Assembly: GCF_014773275.1 (NCBI RefSeq)
Contig: NZ_JACWMW010000004.1
Location: 310,001 to 374,000, forward strand
Direction of reading: 5' to 3'
Length of the DNA stretch: 64,000 nt
DNA from: Mucilaginibacter rigui
Lineage (GTDB): Bacteria; Bacteroidota; Bacteroidia; Sphingobacteriales; Sphingobacteriaceae
Within the stretch, counting starts at the first letter, position 1. The number at the start of each line of letters is the position of its first letter. The translations under genes were made by a program, and so were the position numbers. Positions 18,092 to 26,267 of this stretch are shown here, in pieces. The notes below the pieces were generated by a model, which saw only the letters and a program-made list of their open reading frames with translations, was not told the DNA's origin and ran no database searches.

Positions 18092-19333
18092 TTAAGCCTT
18101 AATTGCTTCTGAGTTATTTTCGGGGTTACGTGGTTTGTTTTTGATCAAAAAATCCGACTTACGAATATAATGATTTAACGGTTCCTCTATAAGCTTAAAC
18201 AGCAGTATGGCCACCCCATTTAAAATGATAAAGGCGTATAAAACGTTTAAGTTATCGTACTGAAAAGGCGAGTTCCAATCTTTACCCCATTTATCATAAA
18301 GCTCAAAAATATCATCGTTCCATTTGTTGAAATATCGGTGCAGAAAATCGTACATGTACCCAAGGTGGATCAGGTAAAATATATACGAACTTTTGCCAAG
18401 CAGCTCCACAAATTTAAAGCTGAGTATCTTTTTAAGAATGGTTGTTTCGGTTAACAGGCCGTAAAAGAACATGGCTATTGATGATGCCAGCAAATAGTTA
18501 TTGGTAATAATACCAAACGGATGGTGCAAACCTGCTACCTCGCCTTTAGGGATAGGCAGGATGCTCATGATGCCTACGCAAACAAATATGAGCAGGAAAC
18601 CGCCATAAGTAAACCATGTTTTGGCTTGCCCGTCAATTTTGGGCTGTCTTTTCTTTACAATCAATGCTAATTGGATCCCCGCGAAAAATTCAAAACAACG
18701 GCCTAAGAAGGTGTACAGGAACATAAAGGTAAAATTGCCGAAAAAGCCATACCAGTTAACACGGCTAAATATAACTACCAGCAAAGCGCCTATACCTGTT
18801 ACAACTGCCCATTGCAACCAAAACTTATTGTATTTTTTTGCGAAGTAAAATATGAAAGGCGCCGAAAAATAAAAGCATTCTTCAACGGTTAAACTCCATC
18901 CCTGGGCAATACCGGTAAACTTTAACTGATCAAAAAAGCCCCTTACAAAGGTAATGTTCATAAAAAACAGCCCTATGGGACTACCGAAACCGTTGGTCAC
19001 TTTTTGATCATGCGTAAAATAGTAAGAAACAAAGGCCCCCAGTGTAAGCAGGAAATACATAGGATAAATACGGGCAACCCTGTTTTTAAGATATTGCTTA
19101 AACCAGTCGCCGGTTAATTTAAAACTGTCAAAATATCTGAAAGCGATTAAAAAACCCGATAAAACAAAGAAAATAGTAACACCGATGTGCATCTCGTTAA
19201 GAAAACGTTGCACAGCACGGGGAAAATTTTCATCAAACGCGTAGGCGTAATGCGATACAAATACAAGGTAAGCAGCTAAAGCGCGCACCCCTGTTAATGC
19301 AGGAATATAGTTTTGTAAAGGTTTTTGCACCAA
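18092..19333 (-). CDS. OafA/YrhL-type membrane O-acyltransferase (acyltransferase family 3)
   Basis: A 413-aa inner-membrane protein with about 10 helices. It starts with the family signature 'IPALTGVRALAAYLVFVSHY' (catalytic-type His in the first helix) and 'IGVTIFFVLSGFLIAFRYF', followed by 'KNRVARIYPMYFLLTL' and 'GIAQGWSLTVEECFYFSAPF'. Such proteins transfer acetyl or other acyl groups to lipopolysaccharide, exopolysaccharide or peptidoglycan sugars. The start is ambiguous, TTG 19333 or GTG 19330; both keep the conserved N-terminus. First gene of a four-gene operon with a deacetylase-like esterase, a barrel and a TPR protein. Confidence 0.87.
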   Translation of the reverse strand: MVQKPLQNYIPALTGVRALAAYLVFVSHYAYAFDENFPRAVQRFLNEMHIGVTIFFVLSGFLIAFRYFDSFKLTGDWFKQYLKNRVARIYPMYFLLTLGAFVSYYFTHDQKVTNGFGSPIGLFFMNITFVRGFFDQLKFTGIAQGWSLTVEECFYFSAPFIFYFAKKYNKFWLQWAVVTGIGALLVVIFSRVNWYGFFGNFTFMFLYTFLGRCFEFFAGIQLALIVKKRQPKIDGQAKTWFTYGGFLLIFVCVGIMSILPIPKGEVAGLHHPFGIITNNYLLASSIAMFFYGLLTETTILKKILSFKFVELLGKSSYIFYLIHLGYMYDFLHRYFNKWNDDIFELYDKWGKDWNSPFQYDNLNVLYAFIILNGVAILLFKLIEEPLNHYIRKSDFLIKNKPRNPENNSEAIKA

Positions 19334-19490
19334 AACGCTTGTTTAAATTATTTTTACGGATAATTGTTCGCTATCGTTATGCAAACAAGATACCACAGTT
19401 CTGCACCAAATATCTATCAGAACCTTTGGATTAAGGAAAATAAGAAAAATTTGTTTAAATGGGTTTAGATAAATAGGGAATGTGTATTGG

Positions 19491-19630
19491 CCATTGCGTC
19501 ACTCTCTTCGCTGTTATTGGGCATTAAGTAATTGCCGCCTGGCAAATGAACAAGATTTCTCTATGTCGTTCGAAATGACAGCGGGGCTATTAAGCAGAAG
19601 CTAATTCACTAACTCAATAAATCACTAATT
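19491..19630. repeat. Intergenic stretch with decayed palindromic repeat and shared 30-bp phrase
   Basis: The 295 bp between the acyltransferase and the radical SAM gene hold no gene. At 19491-19585 there are remnants of a CCATTGCG... / ...TTCGAAATGACAG palindrome. At 19601-19630 an AT-rich 30-bp phrase matches 40146-40175 at 28 of 30 positions. Confidence 0.55.
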
Positions 19631-20579
19631 AAAGCGCACTACCCTGCACTACGCCACGGCTTATTATCCGCTGGTCTATATAGTATTGGATCTCGCTTTT
19701 CTTAAGGCCCCAGTTTGGTGCGATAAGCAGTTCGCGGTCGCTTAAGCCAAATAATCGCTGGATAATGATATCGGGCCTTACCAGTGGCAGCAATTCGCAT
19801 AAAAAATCGGCATACTCATCAATGCTGAAAAGCTTGAATGGTTCGCGTTTGTATTTTACGCCCATTACGCTGCCTTCTACAATATGCAGGTGGTGGAATT
19901 TTACAAATTTTATTTGCGCGTGGCGGTTTATCTCGTCGGCGTATTTCAGCATCATTTCTTTTGTTTCCCATGGGAAACCGAAAATGGTGTGTACACAAAC
20001 ATCAAGTTTGGTGTTTTGGGTAAGGGCAAGTGCCTTGATCAGTTCTTCGTGGCTGCAGCCGCGGTTTATCTGGTTCAGCGTATCGTTGTAAATGCTTTCC
20101 ATGCCCATTTCCAGGTCCACATCAAAGCGGTCTGTATAGCTCTCCAACAGGGCTATTTTCTCGGCGTCGATGCAATCGGGGCGGGTGCCTACGCTTAGGC
20201 CAACAATATCTTCGGTACCGTAGCTCAAGGCCTCGTCATACATCATTTTTAAATAATGTGCAGGGGCGTAGGTATTGGTATTGGGCTGAAAGTAAATGAT
20301 AAATTTATCGGCCTTGTTGCCGTTACGGGCGCGTTCCATACCCTGTATAACCTGCTCGCGCACGGTAGGGGCGTTACGACTAACAGAGGGGGTGAACGAG
20401 TCTACATTGCAGTAGGTGCAGCCACCATAGCCTTTGCTGCCATCGCGGTTGGGGCAGGTAAAGCCACCATCCACAATAACTTTAAATACACGGTGCCCCT
20501 TGTATTTCTCTTTAAGCCAGGGGCCATAGTTGTTATAGCCCTTTTCCCACGTTGCCGGTACGGTGTCTGTTAATTGCAT
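19629..20579 (-). CDS. TIGR01212/YhcC-type radical SAM protein
   Basis: A 316-aa cytoplasmic radical S-adenosylmethionine enzyme of the YhcC/YtqA family. The cluster-binding cysteines lie in 'DGGFTCPNRDG' and 'GGCTYCN' (Cys42, Cys54, Cys57). This wide spacing before CxxC is typical of this family rather than the common CxxxCxxC. 'GLSVGTRPDCID' and 'DLEMGMESIYNDTLNQINRG' match the Elp3-like SAM-binding core. The molecular role of the family is not established to my knowledge. An exact -7 box ends only 5 nt before the ATG, so the mRNA is probably leaderless or nearly so. Confidence 0.9.
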   Translation of the reverse strand: MQLTDTVPATWEKGYNNYGPWLKEKYKGHRVFKVIVDGGFTCPNRDGSKGYGGCTYCNVDSFTPSVSRNAPTVREQVIQGMERARNGNKADKFIIYFQPNTNTYAPAHYLKMMYDEALSYGTEDIVGLSVGTRPDCIDAEKIALLESYTDRFDVDLEMGMESIYNDTLNQINRGCSHEELIKALALTQNTKLDVCVHTIFGFPWETKEMMLKYADEINRHAQIKFVKFHHLHIVEGSVMGVKYKREPFKLFSIDEYADFLCELLPLVRPDIIIQRLFGLSDRELLIAPNWGLKKSEIQYYIDQRIISRGVVQGSAL

Positions 20580-20584
20580 TGGCG

Positions 20585-20592
20585 CAAAGATA
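20585..20592 (-). promoter_or_regulatory. -7 promoter box for the radical SAM gene
   Basis: TATCTTTG on the minus strand, exact TAnnTTTG match, 5 nt before the start codon. Confidence 0.7.
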
Positions 20593-20619
20593 CGGTTTTT
20601 GGCAATTGGTTCATTTGCT

Positions 20620-20674
20620 CATTAGTTCACTGGTTTATTAGCAGTCAATAAAAGAATGAACCAGTGAACTAATG
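20620..20674 (-). terminator. 20-bp inverted repeat after the GT2 fusion gene
   Basis: Arms 20620-20639 and 20655-20674 are complementary except at one position, with a 15-nt loop. No strong T-run follows, so it may work as an RNA 3' stabiliser or a factor-aided terminator rather than a classical one. Confidence 0.55.
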
Positions 20675-20680
20675 CACAAA

Positions 20681-23600
20681 CTACATCGGTGGTTCGTTGC
20701 TATCACCCAATAGTTCGTCTTTCTTCATTTTTACATTACCTGTGCGTTTTAATACGCCCCAGGTAGTTAGCTCGCCCTTAAGCGCCTTGCGGATAGATTT
20801 GAACAGGATGTAGTACATCAGCTGGCGCCAAATAAAACGCTGCGGGATAATGTATATTAGTTTACGATAATCTTCCTTCTCCATACGGAAGGCCAGCCAG
20901 CCTACCAAAAAGTCAATCAATACAAATGCTACATAGTAGGTAAGCATTTTTTCGGGGTGACTACCAAACAGGCCCAAAATCATAATAAAATCGGCCAGTG
21001 GCGAAAATAGCGGCAGGATGATCTGGAAGATAAGGATGTTTGGCATCCCTACCATACCAAAGTAGCTGAATTTTTTATTGAATAACGCGTCGCGGTTTTT
21101 CCAGAAACTTTGCATTACCCCAAAACTCCAGCGGAAGCGTTGTTTAAGCAGCGCGTTGATGGTTTCGGGCGCTTCGGTATAGGCAACAGCTTCGGCGCAG
21201 TTTTTAATTACATAGCCTTGTTTTAGGATGCGCATAGTTAAATCGCAATCCTCAGCCAGGGTATCATAAGTAAAGCCCCCGGCACTGAATATGGCCGATT
21301 TGCGGAACGCGCCTATTGCACCGGGCACTACGGTAATGCTGTTGATGATATCAAATGCGCGCCTATCCATGTTTTGCGCGGTGATATACTCTATCGATTG
21401 CCATTTGGTTATGATGTTGTTTTCGTTACCAACCTTTACGGTACCTGCTACCGCGCCAATTTCATCATCGGTAAAGTAGGCCATCAGATGAAAAATGGCA
21501 TCTGTTTTAAGCTGGGTATCGGCATCAATACAAACCACAAAATCGTTCCCGGCATGGGTAATGCCAAAGTTTAGTGCCGATGCTTTTCCGCCGTTTGGCT
21601 TTGTTAATACCCTTACCAGGGGATGATTGCCATACGCTTCAGAAACTACCTGGAAGGTTTTGTCCTTAGACCCATCATCAACAAAAATAATGTTAAAATT
21701 GGGGTACTCGGTTTTTAGCAAACTATCAATAGTACGTAAGGCCGTGACCTCCTCATTATAAGCTGGTACAATAATGCTTACCGGTGGTTGTGGGTGCGGG
21801 GCGGTATCAATTTTCTTATTAACATTAAATTGCCTTGTAGCTAATATGCCTATTAGTATAATACGGCCCATGGCTAAAAATATAGCTGATAGGAAAAGGT
21901 AGAAAAGAAACCTGTTGCCTACAAAGAAGCCAACCACTACAATGTCATAATATTTGCCCCAAAAGCTGCTGTTCTCTTCTTTGGCAACCGGCATCAGGTC
22001 GGCTTTGGTTTTTCCCAAAACATCGGCAATGGTGGTAAACTGATACCCGTGCTTTTTAAAGTAGTGGATTATCTCGGGCAGGGCTTTAACTGTTTCTTCA
22101 CGGGTGTCGCCACCGGCATCGTGCAGCAGTATCATACTGCCATTGTCTTTTTGGCGAATGGTGCGGGCAATAATACTATCGGCTGTTACGCCGGGCTGCC
22201 AGTCCCACGGATCTATAGATTCGCCTATGGTAATATAACGTTGTTTACGACTTTCTGCTACCGGTATTACCTCGGCCAGTGTTTGCGGCTCGGCATCGGC
22301 ATTAAATGGCGGGCGGAAAAGTATAGTGCTATGCCCGGTGATAGATTCTATCAGTTTACGGGTAGAGTTTAGCTCGAGCCTAACTCTGTCTAAACTAATG
22401 GTTGAGATGTCCGGGTGAAAGAAGGTATGGTTACCTATTTCATAGCCTTCATCATAAATACGCTTCAATAAAGGGATATTCTTCTCTACCATCGATCCCA
22501 CAACAAAAAATGATGCCGGTACCTTTTCCTTTTTCAGGATATCAAGGATGCGGGGAGTATAATCCGGGTCTGGCCCATCATCAAAGGTTAAAACAACTTT
22601 GCCCGGTTTGTATCCATACCTGCGGATCACATATTTGGTTGGCAGGTCTATATATTTTTGATTGGTAATGGTAAAGGTTGATTTATCAAGCGTTACATCA
22701 ATTTTACCGGTATGTGGCACTGTTATCAGGTCCAGTACCTCTCCGCCTTCTCCAGCGTAGTCTATTTTATTGTTAAGGCCAACGGTATCTAACCTTCGCA
22801 GATCCACCCCGGTTTTACGTAATGAATCTATCGACAGATTTTTTTGAAAGAATGTCCATAAACGTGGATCCTCAAACCCGAGGCGCCATAGTGCCACACC
22901 ACCGGTAGCCCAGTCATCGGCCATACGGATAATATTAAAATTGGTGGCAGCATCGGCAAAATAAACGGTATGCGTTAGGCTATCGGGCCCCAGGTAACTG
23001 TAATGAAGGTTTGCTGATTGAGAATCGTAAATAATGGTTTTCTTATTTTCTTTTGCAGTACTTATGGCTTGCGGATAACCAATAGTTTGCCCAACGCTCC
23101 CCTCGCGCCAATCAAAACCTCCGCCAGCTACGGTAAGGATAATTTTTTCACTCGGTATTTTTGAGCATACATCATCTAAAATCTCCTCAACCCAATGCTG
23201 GTGCGATATATCACCGGCGTTGCTCATATCCGAGTGCTGATCAATAGCCATCACAAACAAAAAGTCGTTAATGTGCTGCAGCCGCTTCAAGTCATACTCA
23301 TCATCATAAGGGATCACGTTTGTGGTAACCAGCAGGTTTTGTGCATGAAATATATTGTAAAGATCGTTTTCGAAAGCTATAACGTTTTTGCTGTTACGGT
23401 CGGGCAGATCATCAATGTCGAGATTGATGCCATTGAAATTGTAGTGTTTAAGCTTGGCAACCATGCTGTTGATGAAAGCCGTACGCAATTTTTTACTTTT
23501 AAAAATACGCAATACATCTTTTCGATCATACTCACCCCTAACATTATCAATATTAACGTAGTTAGAAAGCGTTACCAATACTTGTTTTTTGTATTTTTTG

Positions 23601-24067
23601 TTGAGATTGATAAGCCCGGTATCTATAGTTACTTTAAGTGTATCGGTATTACGTGAGAAACTGAAACCTTCAGTTACTATCATATCTAATCGGGCAATAT
23701 GTTCAGCAAGTGAGTTATATGCCTGCGCCTCCCAAGCTTTGTAAAAACCGGCATTAATACGATTGTCGTTATTAGGATGTTTAAGCTGATGCTGCCTGCG
23801 TGCTTTTGCTAAAACTTCTATTTCGGCCTTTTCAATTGTAAAATCTTTATACCGCTTTGATTTCTTCAACTCATCTAATTTTTGTTTACTGAGTCTTTGA
23901 GGTGCTTTATCAAGATTGGGAAGATCAGGGTACACTGTTGACGTAACCGTAACAACAGCGGCTACAACACCAACTACAAAAACAATTAATAAAATGCGGC
24001 TAAGCCATTTAAAACGGTTCCACCTGCCGGGGTTATCAGCCTGAAATACCTGCTTGTTAGAAGACAT
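20681..24067 (-). CDS. Three-domain membrane protein: GH18-like domain, NodB polysaccharide deacetylase, GT2 synthase
   Basis: A 1128-aa protein. One N-terminal membrane helix (about 24-46) is followed by a GH18-like barrel (about 110-410). The motif there reads NGINLDIDD, with Asp219 where the catalytic Glu of DGxDxDxE is expected. Next is a NodB/CE4 deacetylase (TFDDGPD 493-499, NHTFFHP with His546 and His550, RPPFN 584-588, LLHDAGG 646-652). Then come membrane helices (about 705-742) and a processive GT2 domain (VDDGSKD 795-801, DADT 847-850, AEDCD 937-941, QRFRW 975-979) with C-terminal helices. All GT2 catalytic motifs and the deacetylase metal ligands are present. It probably synthesises, deacetylates and processes an N-acetylglucosamine-type polymer at the inner membrane; the product is inferred. 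Confidence 0.88.
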   Translation of the reverse strand: MSSNKQVFQADNPGRWNRFKWLSRILLIVFVVGVVAAVVTVTSTVYPDLPNLDKAPQRLSKQKLDELKKSKRYKDFTIEKAEIEVLAKARRQHQLKHPNNDNRINAGFYKAWEAQAYNSLAEHIARLDMIVTEGFSFSRNTDTLKVTIDTGLINLNKKYKKQVLVTLSNYVNIDNVRGEYDRKDVLRIFKSKKLRTAFINSMVAKLKHYNFNGINLDIDDLPDRNSKNVIAFENDLYNIFHAQNLLVTTNVIPYDDEYDLKRLQHINDFLFVMAIDQHSDMSNAGDISHQHWVEEILDDVCSKIPSEKIILTVAGGGFDWREGSVGQTIGYPQAISTAKENKKTIIYDSQSANLHYSYLGPDSLTHTVYFADAATNFNIIRMADDWATGGVALWRLGFEDPRLWTFFQKNLSIDSLRKTGVDLRRLDTVGLNNKIDYAGEGGEVLDLITVPHTGKIDVTLDKSTFTITNQKYIDLPTKYVIRRYGYKPGKVVLTFDDGPDPDYTPRILDILKKEKVPASFFVVGSMVEKNIPLLKRIYDEGYEIGNHTFFHPDISTISLDRVRLELNSTRKLIESITGHSTILFRPPFNADAEPQTLAEVIPVAESRKQRYITIGESIDPWDWQPGVTADSIIARTIRQKDNGSMILLHDAGGDTREETVKALPEIIHYFKKHGYQFTTIADVLGKTKADLMPVAKEENSSFWGKYYDIVVVGFFVGNRFLFYLFLSAIFLAMGRIILIGILATRQFNVNKKIDTAPHPQPPVSIIVPAYNEEVTALRTIDSLLKTEYPNFNIIFVDDGSKDKTFQVVSEAYGNHPLVRVLTKPNGGKASALNFGITHAGNDFVVCIDADTQLKTDAIFHLMAYFTDDEIGAVAGTVKVGNENNIITKWQSIEYITAQNMDRRAFDIINSITVVPGAIGAFRKSAIFSAGGFTYDTLAEDCDLTMRILKQGYVIKNCAEAVAYTEAPETINALLKQRFRWSFGVMQSFWKNRDALFNKKFSYFGMVGMPNILIFQIILPLFSPLADFIMILGLFGSHPEKMLTYYVAFVLIDFLVGWLAFRMEKEDYRKLIYIIPQRFIWRQLMYYILFKSIRKALKGELTTWGVLKRTGNVKMKKDELLGDSNEPPM

Positions 24068-24118
24068 GAAGGGGATTTAAGTATTAAATTAAGTGATAAG
24101 GTGAACTATTAACAACGA

Positions 24119-24280
24119 TTATTTGGATTGTTTGCCAGCTTCAATGCCAGAAAAATCAACCCCGCATTTGCAATTGCTGCCGCAGCTTTTTTTTGTGAAC
24201 AAGCTTTTATACAATAAACGGCCAACGTAAAAAACGGCTGCAATAAATAATACAATGATAACAACTGCTTGTATATCCAT
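24119..24280 (-). CDS. FeoB-associated-type Cys-rich small membrane protein
   Basis: A 53-aa ORF that short-gene cut-offs would miss. An N-terminal hydrophobic helix (about residues 5-20) is followed by a basic segment (RLLYKSLFTKK) and a Cys cluster CGSNCKCG (Cys33, Cys37, Cys39), then an acidic tail (VDFSGIEAG). This matches the shape of the FeoB-associated Cys-rich membrane proteins common in Bacteroidota, thought to go with ferrous-iron uptake. No feoA or feoB lies nearby, so the name rests on similarity of layout. An exact -7 box ends 4 nt before the ATG, and a palindrome and direct repeats lie further upstream, which supports it being a real, regulated gene. Confidence 0.8.
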   Translation of the reverse strand: MDIQAVVIIVLFIAAVFYVGRLLYKSLFTKKSCGSNCKCGVDFSGIEAGKQSK

Positions 24281-24284
24281 AATG

Positions 24285-24292
24285 CAAAATTA
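24285..24292 (-). promoter_or_regulatory. -7 promoter box for the Cys-rich small protein
   Basis: TAATTTTG on the minus strand, exact consensus, 4 nt before the start codon. Confidence 0.68.
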
Positions 24293-24295
24293 ATA

Positions 24296-24349
24296 CTTTA
24301 TTTATATACGTACAGACTATTTAAATAGTATAAAGTTTATTTATACGTA
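24296..24349. promoter_or_regulatory. Possible operator: 14-bp palindrome between direct repeats
   Basis: ACTATTTAAATAGT (24316-24329) is a perfect palindrome. It is flanked by TTTATTTATATACGTA (about 24297-24312) and TTTATTTATACGTA (24336-24349), starts about 39 bp apart. It lies just upstream of the -7 box of the Cys-rich small gene, where an activator or repressor would bind. No regulator is identified. Confidence 0.45.
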
Positions 24350-24412
24350 AAGTAGCCAAATAGTTAAGCTGCTTTGCGTCAGTAAGTTTATAAAGGAGTA
24401 TACGTTCCCTTT

Positions 24413-25606
24413 TTATTTATGCATAAAGGCCACTGTGCCGCCAACCCAGTCAAAATCTTTATTATACCTAACGCCTATCATTTTACCACGGCTAAGCCTG
24501 GCAAGGTTAATGGCAAGGGTTGGTTTTGCATCGCCATCGGGCCATAGGTACAACAGGCGGATCTCTATTTTTACACCACCATCCGGCGATTCAAGGACAG
24601 GGGTATAAGCTACCTTTTCCTGCAATATCCAGTTCTCCGGGTCTTGTATCTTTTCGATGTCGCCATCCATAATATCGATGATAACCCCCTGCCCGGCAAA
24701 GCTGAAGAGTGGCTTTAAAACATAGTTCTGCAGGTCTTCCGGTATCTGCTTAACCTCATGCAAAAACTGCGTTTGTGGAATGTATTCGCCTTGTAAAAAA
24801 GGCATGGTGAACTTACTGATGCGATAAAACCAGTTTGGGTGCGCTACCCATTCCACATCAAGTGGCTGGCGGATATCTACTACTTTGTTAAATATCTCCG
24901 GGTCGCTTTCTATTTCGTCAAATATCAGGCGGTTATAAATTCTTCGGATGCGCTTCTTTTCGCCTTTGTATATGTAAAACAGCTGATTACCTTCCTGTAT
25001 CAGGTCGGCAAGGGAAACAACGGGCGTGCCTATATAGCCTTGGGTGATATAAAAATCTACCGCGGTTTTTTGGTTTGGGGCATCTACATCCATTATCACC
25101 ACTTCATCGGGCTCGTAAGGGCCGATAATGGTTTTACGCAATAGAGCGAGATAACTGCTTTTGCTTAAGCCGTTAAAAAAGATGGTTTGGTTGCCATGAA
25201 CCTCAAACGCATGCCGGTAATTTTCGGCCAGGTGCAGCTGGAAGCCGTAAAGCGACGGGAAGCCCTGCATCTCTATCAATTTTGGAACGATGTTGCCAGC
25301 CTCATCTTTACAAACACCAAAATCTAAAGCGATGAAATGTGAGTGGTCATTCTCGTTAGCTACCCGGCATTTTTCGGGAATGGCGCGTTCGCTTTGTTGT
25401 TTAAAATCGGGTTTTAATATGGTGGCAACTATCTCATTACCGGCCTGTATCAGCTTATCCCTAAAATCATCCGTTAAAAACACGGGTGTTTCTGCAATGC
25501 GAAATTCAATCGGGTTTTTAAGTCCGGCGTTCAGGTCTACCAAAAAATCAGCATACTTTTCTTCGGTGAAGTTTTGGTTGAAGTTTGTTCTGATAGAGGG
25601 GTTCAT
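24413..25606 (-). CDS. Probable circularly permuted ATP-grasp ligase
   Basis: About 397 aa, cytoplasmic. The C-terminal third reads like the nucleotide-binding half of an ATP-grasp enzyme: YVLKPLFSFAGQGV (Lys and Gly-rich loop, about 295-308) and WILQEKV (about 326-332). The usual C-terminal metal-binding 'ExNxxP'-type motif seems to occur instead near the N-terminus, as DFGV...KLIEMQGFPSLY (about 95-120). This order suggests circular permutation, as in other permuted ATP-grasp families. Such ligases join a carboxylate to an amine or thiol using ATP. It is the last gene of a tight operon with a glutamine amidotransferase and a YbdK ligase. ATG 25606 is preferred to TTG 25612. The family assignment is inference. 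Confidence 0.65.
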   Translation of the reverse strand: MNPSIRTNFNQNFTEEKYADFLVDLNAGLKNPIEFRIAETPVFLTDDFRDKLIQAGNEIVATILKPDFKQQSERAIPEKCRVANENDHSHFIALDFGVCKDEAGNIVPKLIEMQGFPSLYGFQLHLAENYRHAFEVHGNQTIFFNGLSKSSYLALLRKTIIGPYEPDEVVIMDVDAPNQKTAVDFYITQGYIGTPVVSLADLIQEGNQLFYIYKGEKKRIRRIYNRLIFDEIESDPEIFNKVVDIRQPLDVEWVAHPNWFYRISKFTMPFLQGEYIPQTQFLHEVKQIPEDLQNYVLKPLFSFAGQGVIIDIMDGDIEKIQDPENWILQEKVAYTPVLESPDGGVKIEIRLLYLWPDGDAKPTLAINLARLSRGKMIGVRYNKDFDWVGGTVAFMHK

Positions 25607-25616
25607 AAGCAATAGA

Positions 25617-26261
25617 TTAATTCTTCTTTTTAAATGATGCTAACGCTTCATTAAATCCGTCCGAATAGTCTTTTATTGTTTCTGACTTTATTTTAGGCCA
25701 TTTGGCTTTATTAATACTCAAATTTTTAGATTCGGCTTTACCACCTAAACCTGCAGACATAGCATCCATTCCACTTAAATTTATCCATCGTTGATCGTAA
25801 AGTTCTTCATTACTTTCAACAAAAGTTATAACCTTTGGGATAGTTTTTTCTAAAATATCAAGATGTGCAAAAGCGTATTCATTAATGCTTGGGCCAAATA
25901 GCTGGTTGTATTGTGCTGCAGATGCTGTTTTGTCGGTGCATCTGTTTACATCATACCTGGCCCTTAGTTGTGCCAGGTAAAACCAATAAATGGCATCGTC
26001 TTTTTTGTTTTGTTGAAAAAGAGCATAAGATAAAGCATATATAACGGGTGGGATATATACGTTCGGATTTTTTTGAACGGAATCAATTAGGCTTTGCTTT
26101 TTAATGGAGCTTTCACTCATTAGTTGCCCCATGATTTTACTATCCCTGTCCGTATTTATTTCTTTATATATGCCTTTTGGCTCAACCTGGTGATTTTCGA
26201 CATTTTGCGATTTAACCGACACGGCACAAAACAACAATAAAATGCCAATAATTACTTTCAT
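25617..26261 (-). CDS. Small secreted protein of unknown function inside the ligase operon
   Basis: A 214-aa protein with a clear signal peptide (MKVIIGILLLFCAVSVKSQ) and a soluble remainder. It is helical in appearance: YIPPVIYALSYALFQQNKKDDAIYWFYLAQLRARYD resembles a TPR-like helical pair, then SINEYAFAHLDILEKTIPKVITFVESN. One Cys lies in DVNRCTD. I do not recognise the family with certainty. It is packed between the ATP-grasp gene (10 nt to that ATG) and the amidotransferase gene (6 nt), so it is co-transcribed with cytoplasmic enzymes although it is itself exported. Its DNA looks richer in A+T than its neighbours, which may mean a later insertion into the operon. Confidence 0.75.
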   Translation of the reverse strand: MKVIIGILLLFCAVSVKSQNVENHQVEPKGIYKEINTDRDSKIMGQLMSESSIKKQSLIDSVQKNPNVYIPPVIYALSYALFQQNKKDDAIYWFYLAQLRARYDVNRCTDKTASAAQYNQLFGPSINEYAFAHLDILEKTIPKVITFVESNEELYDQRWINLSGMDAMSAGLGGKAESKNLSINKAKWPKIKSETIKDYSDGFNEALASFKKKN

Positions 26262-26267
26262 AACAAG

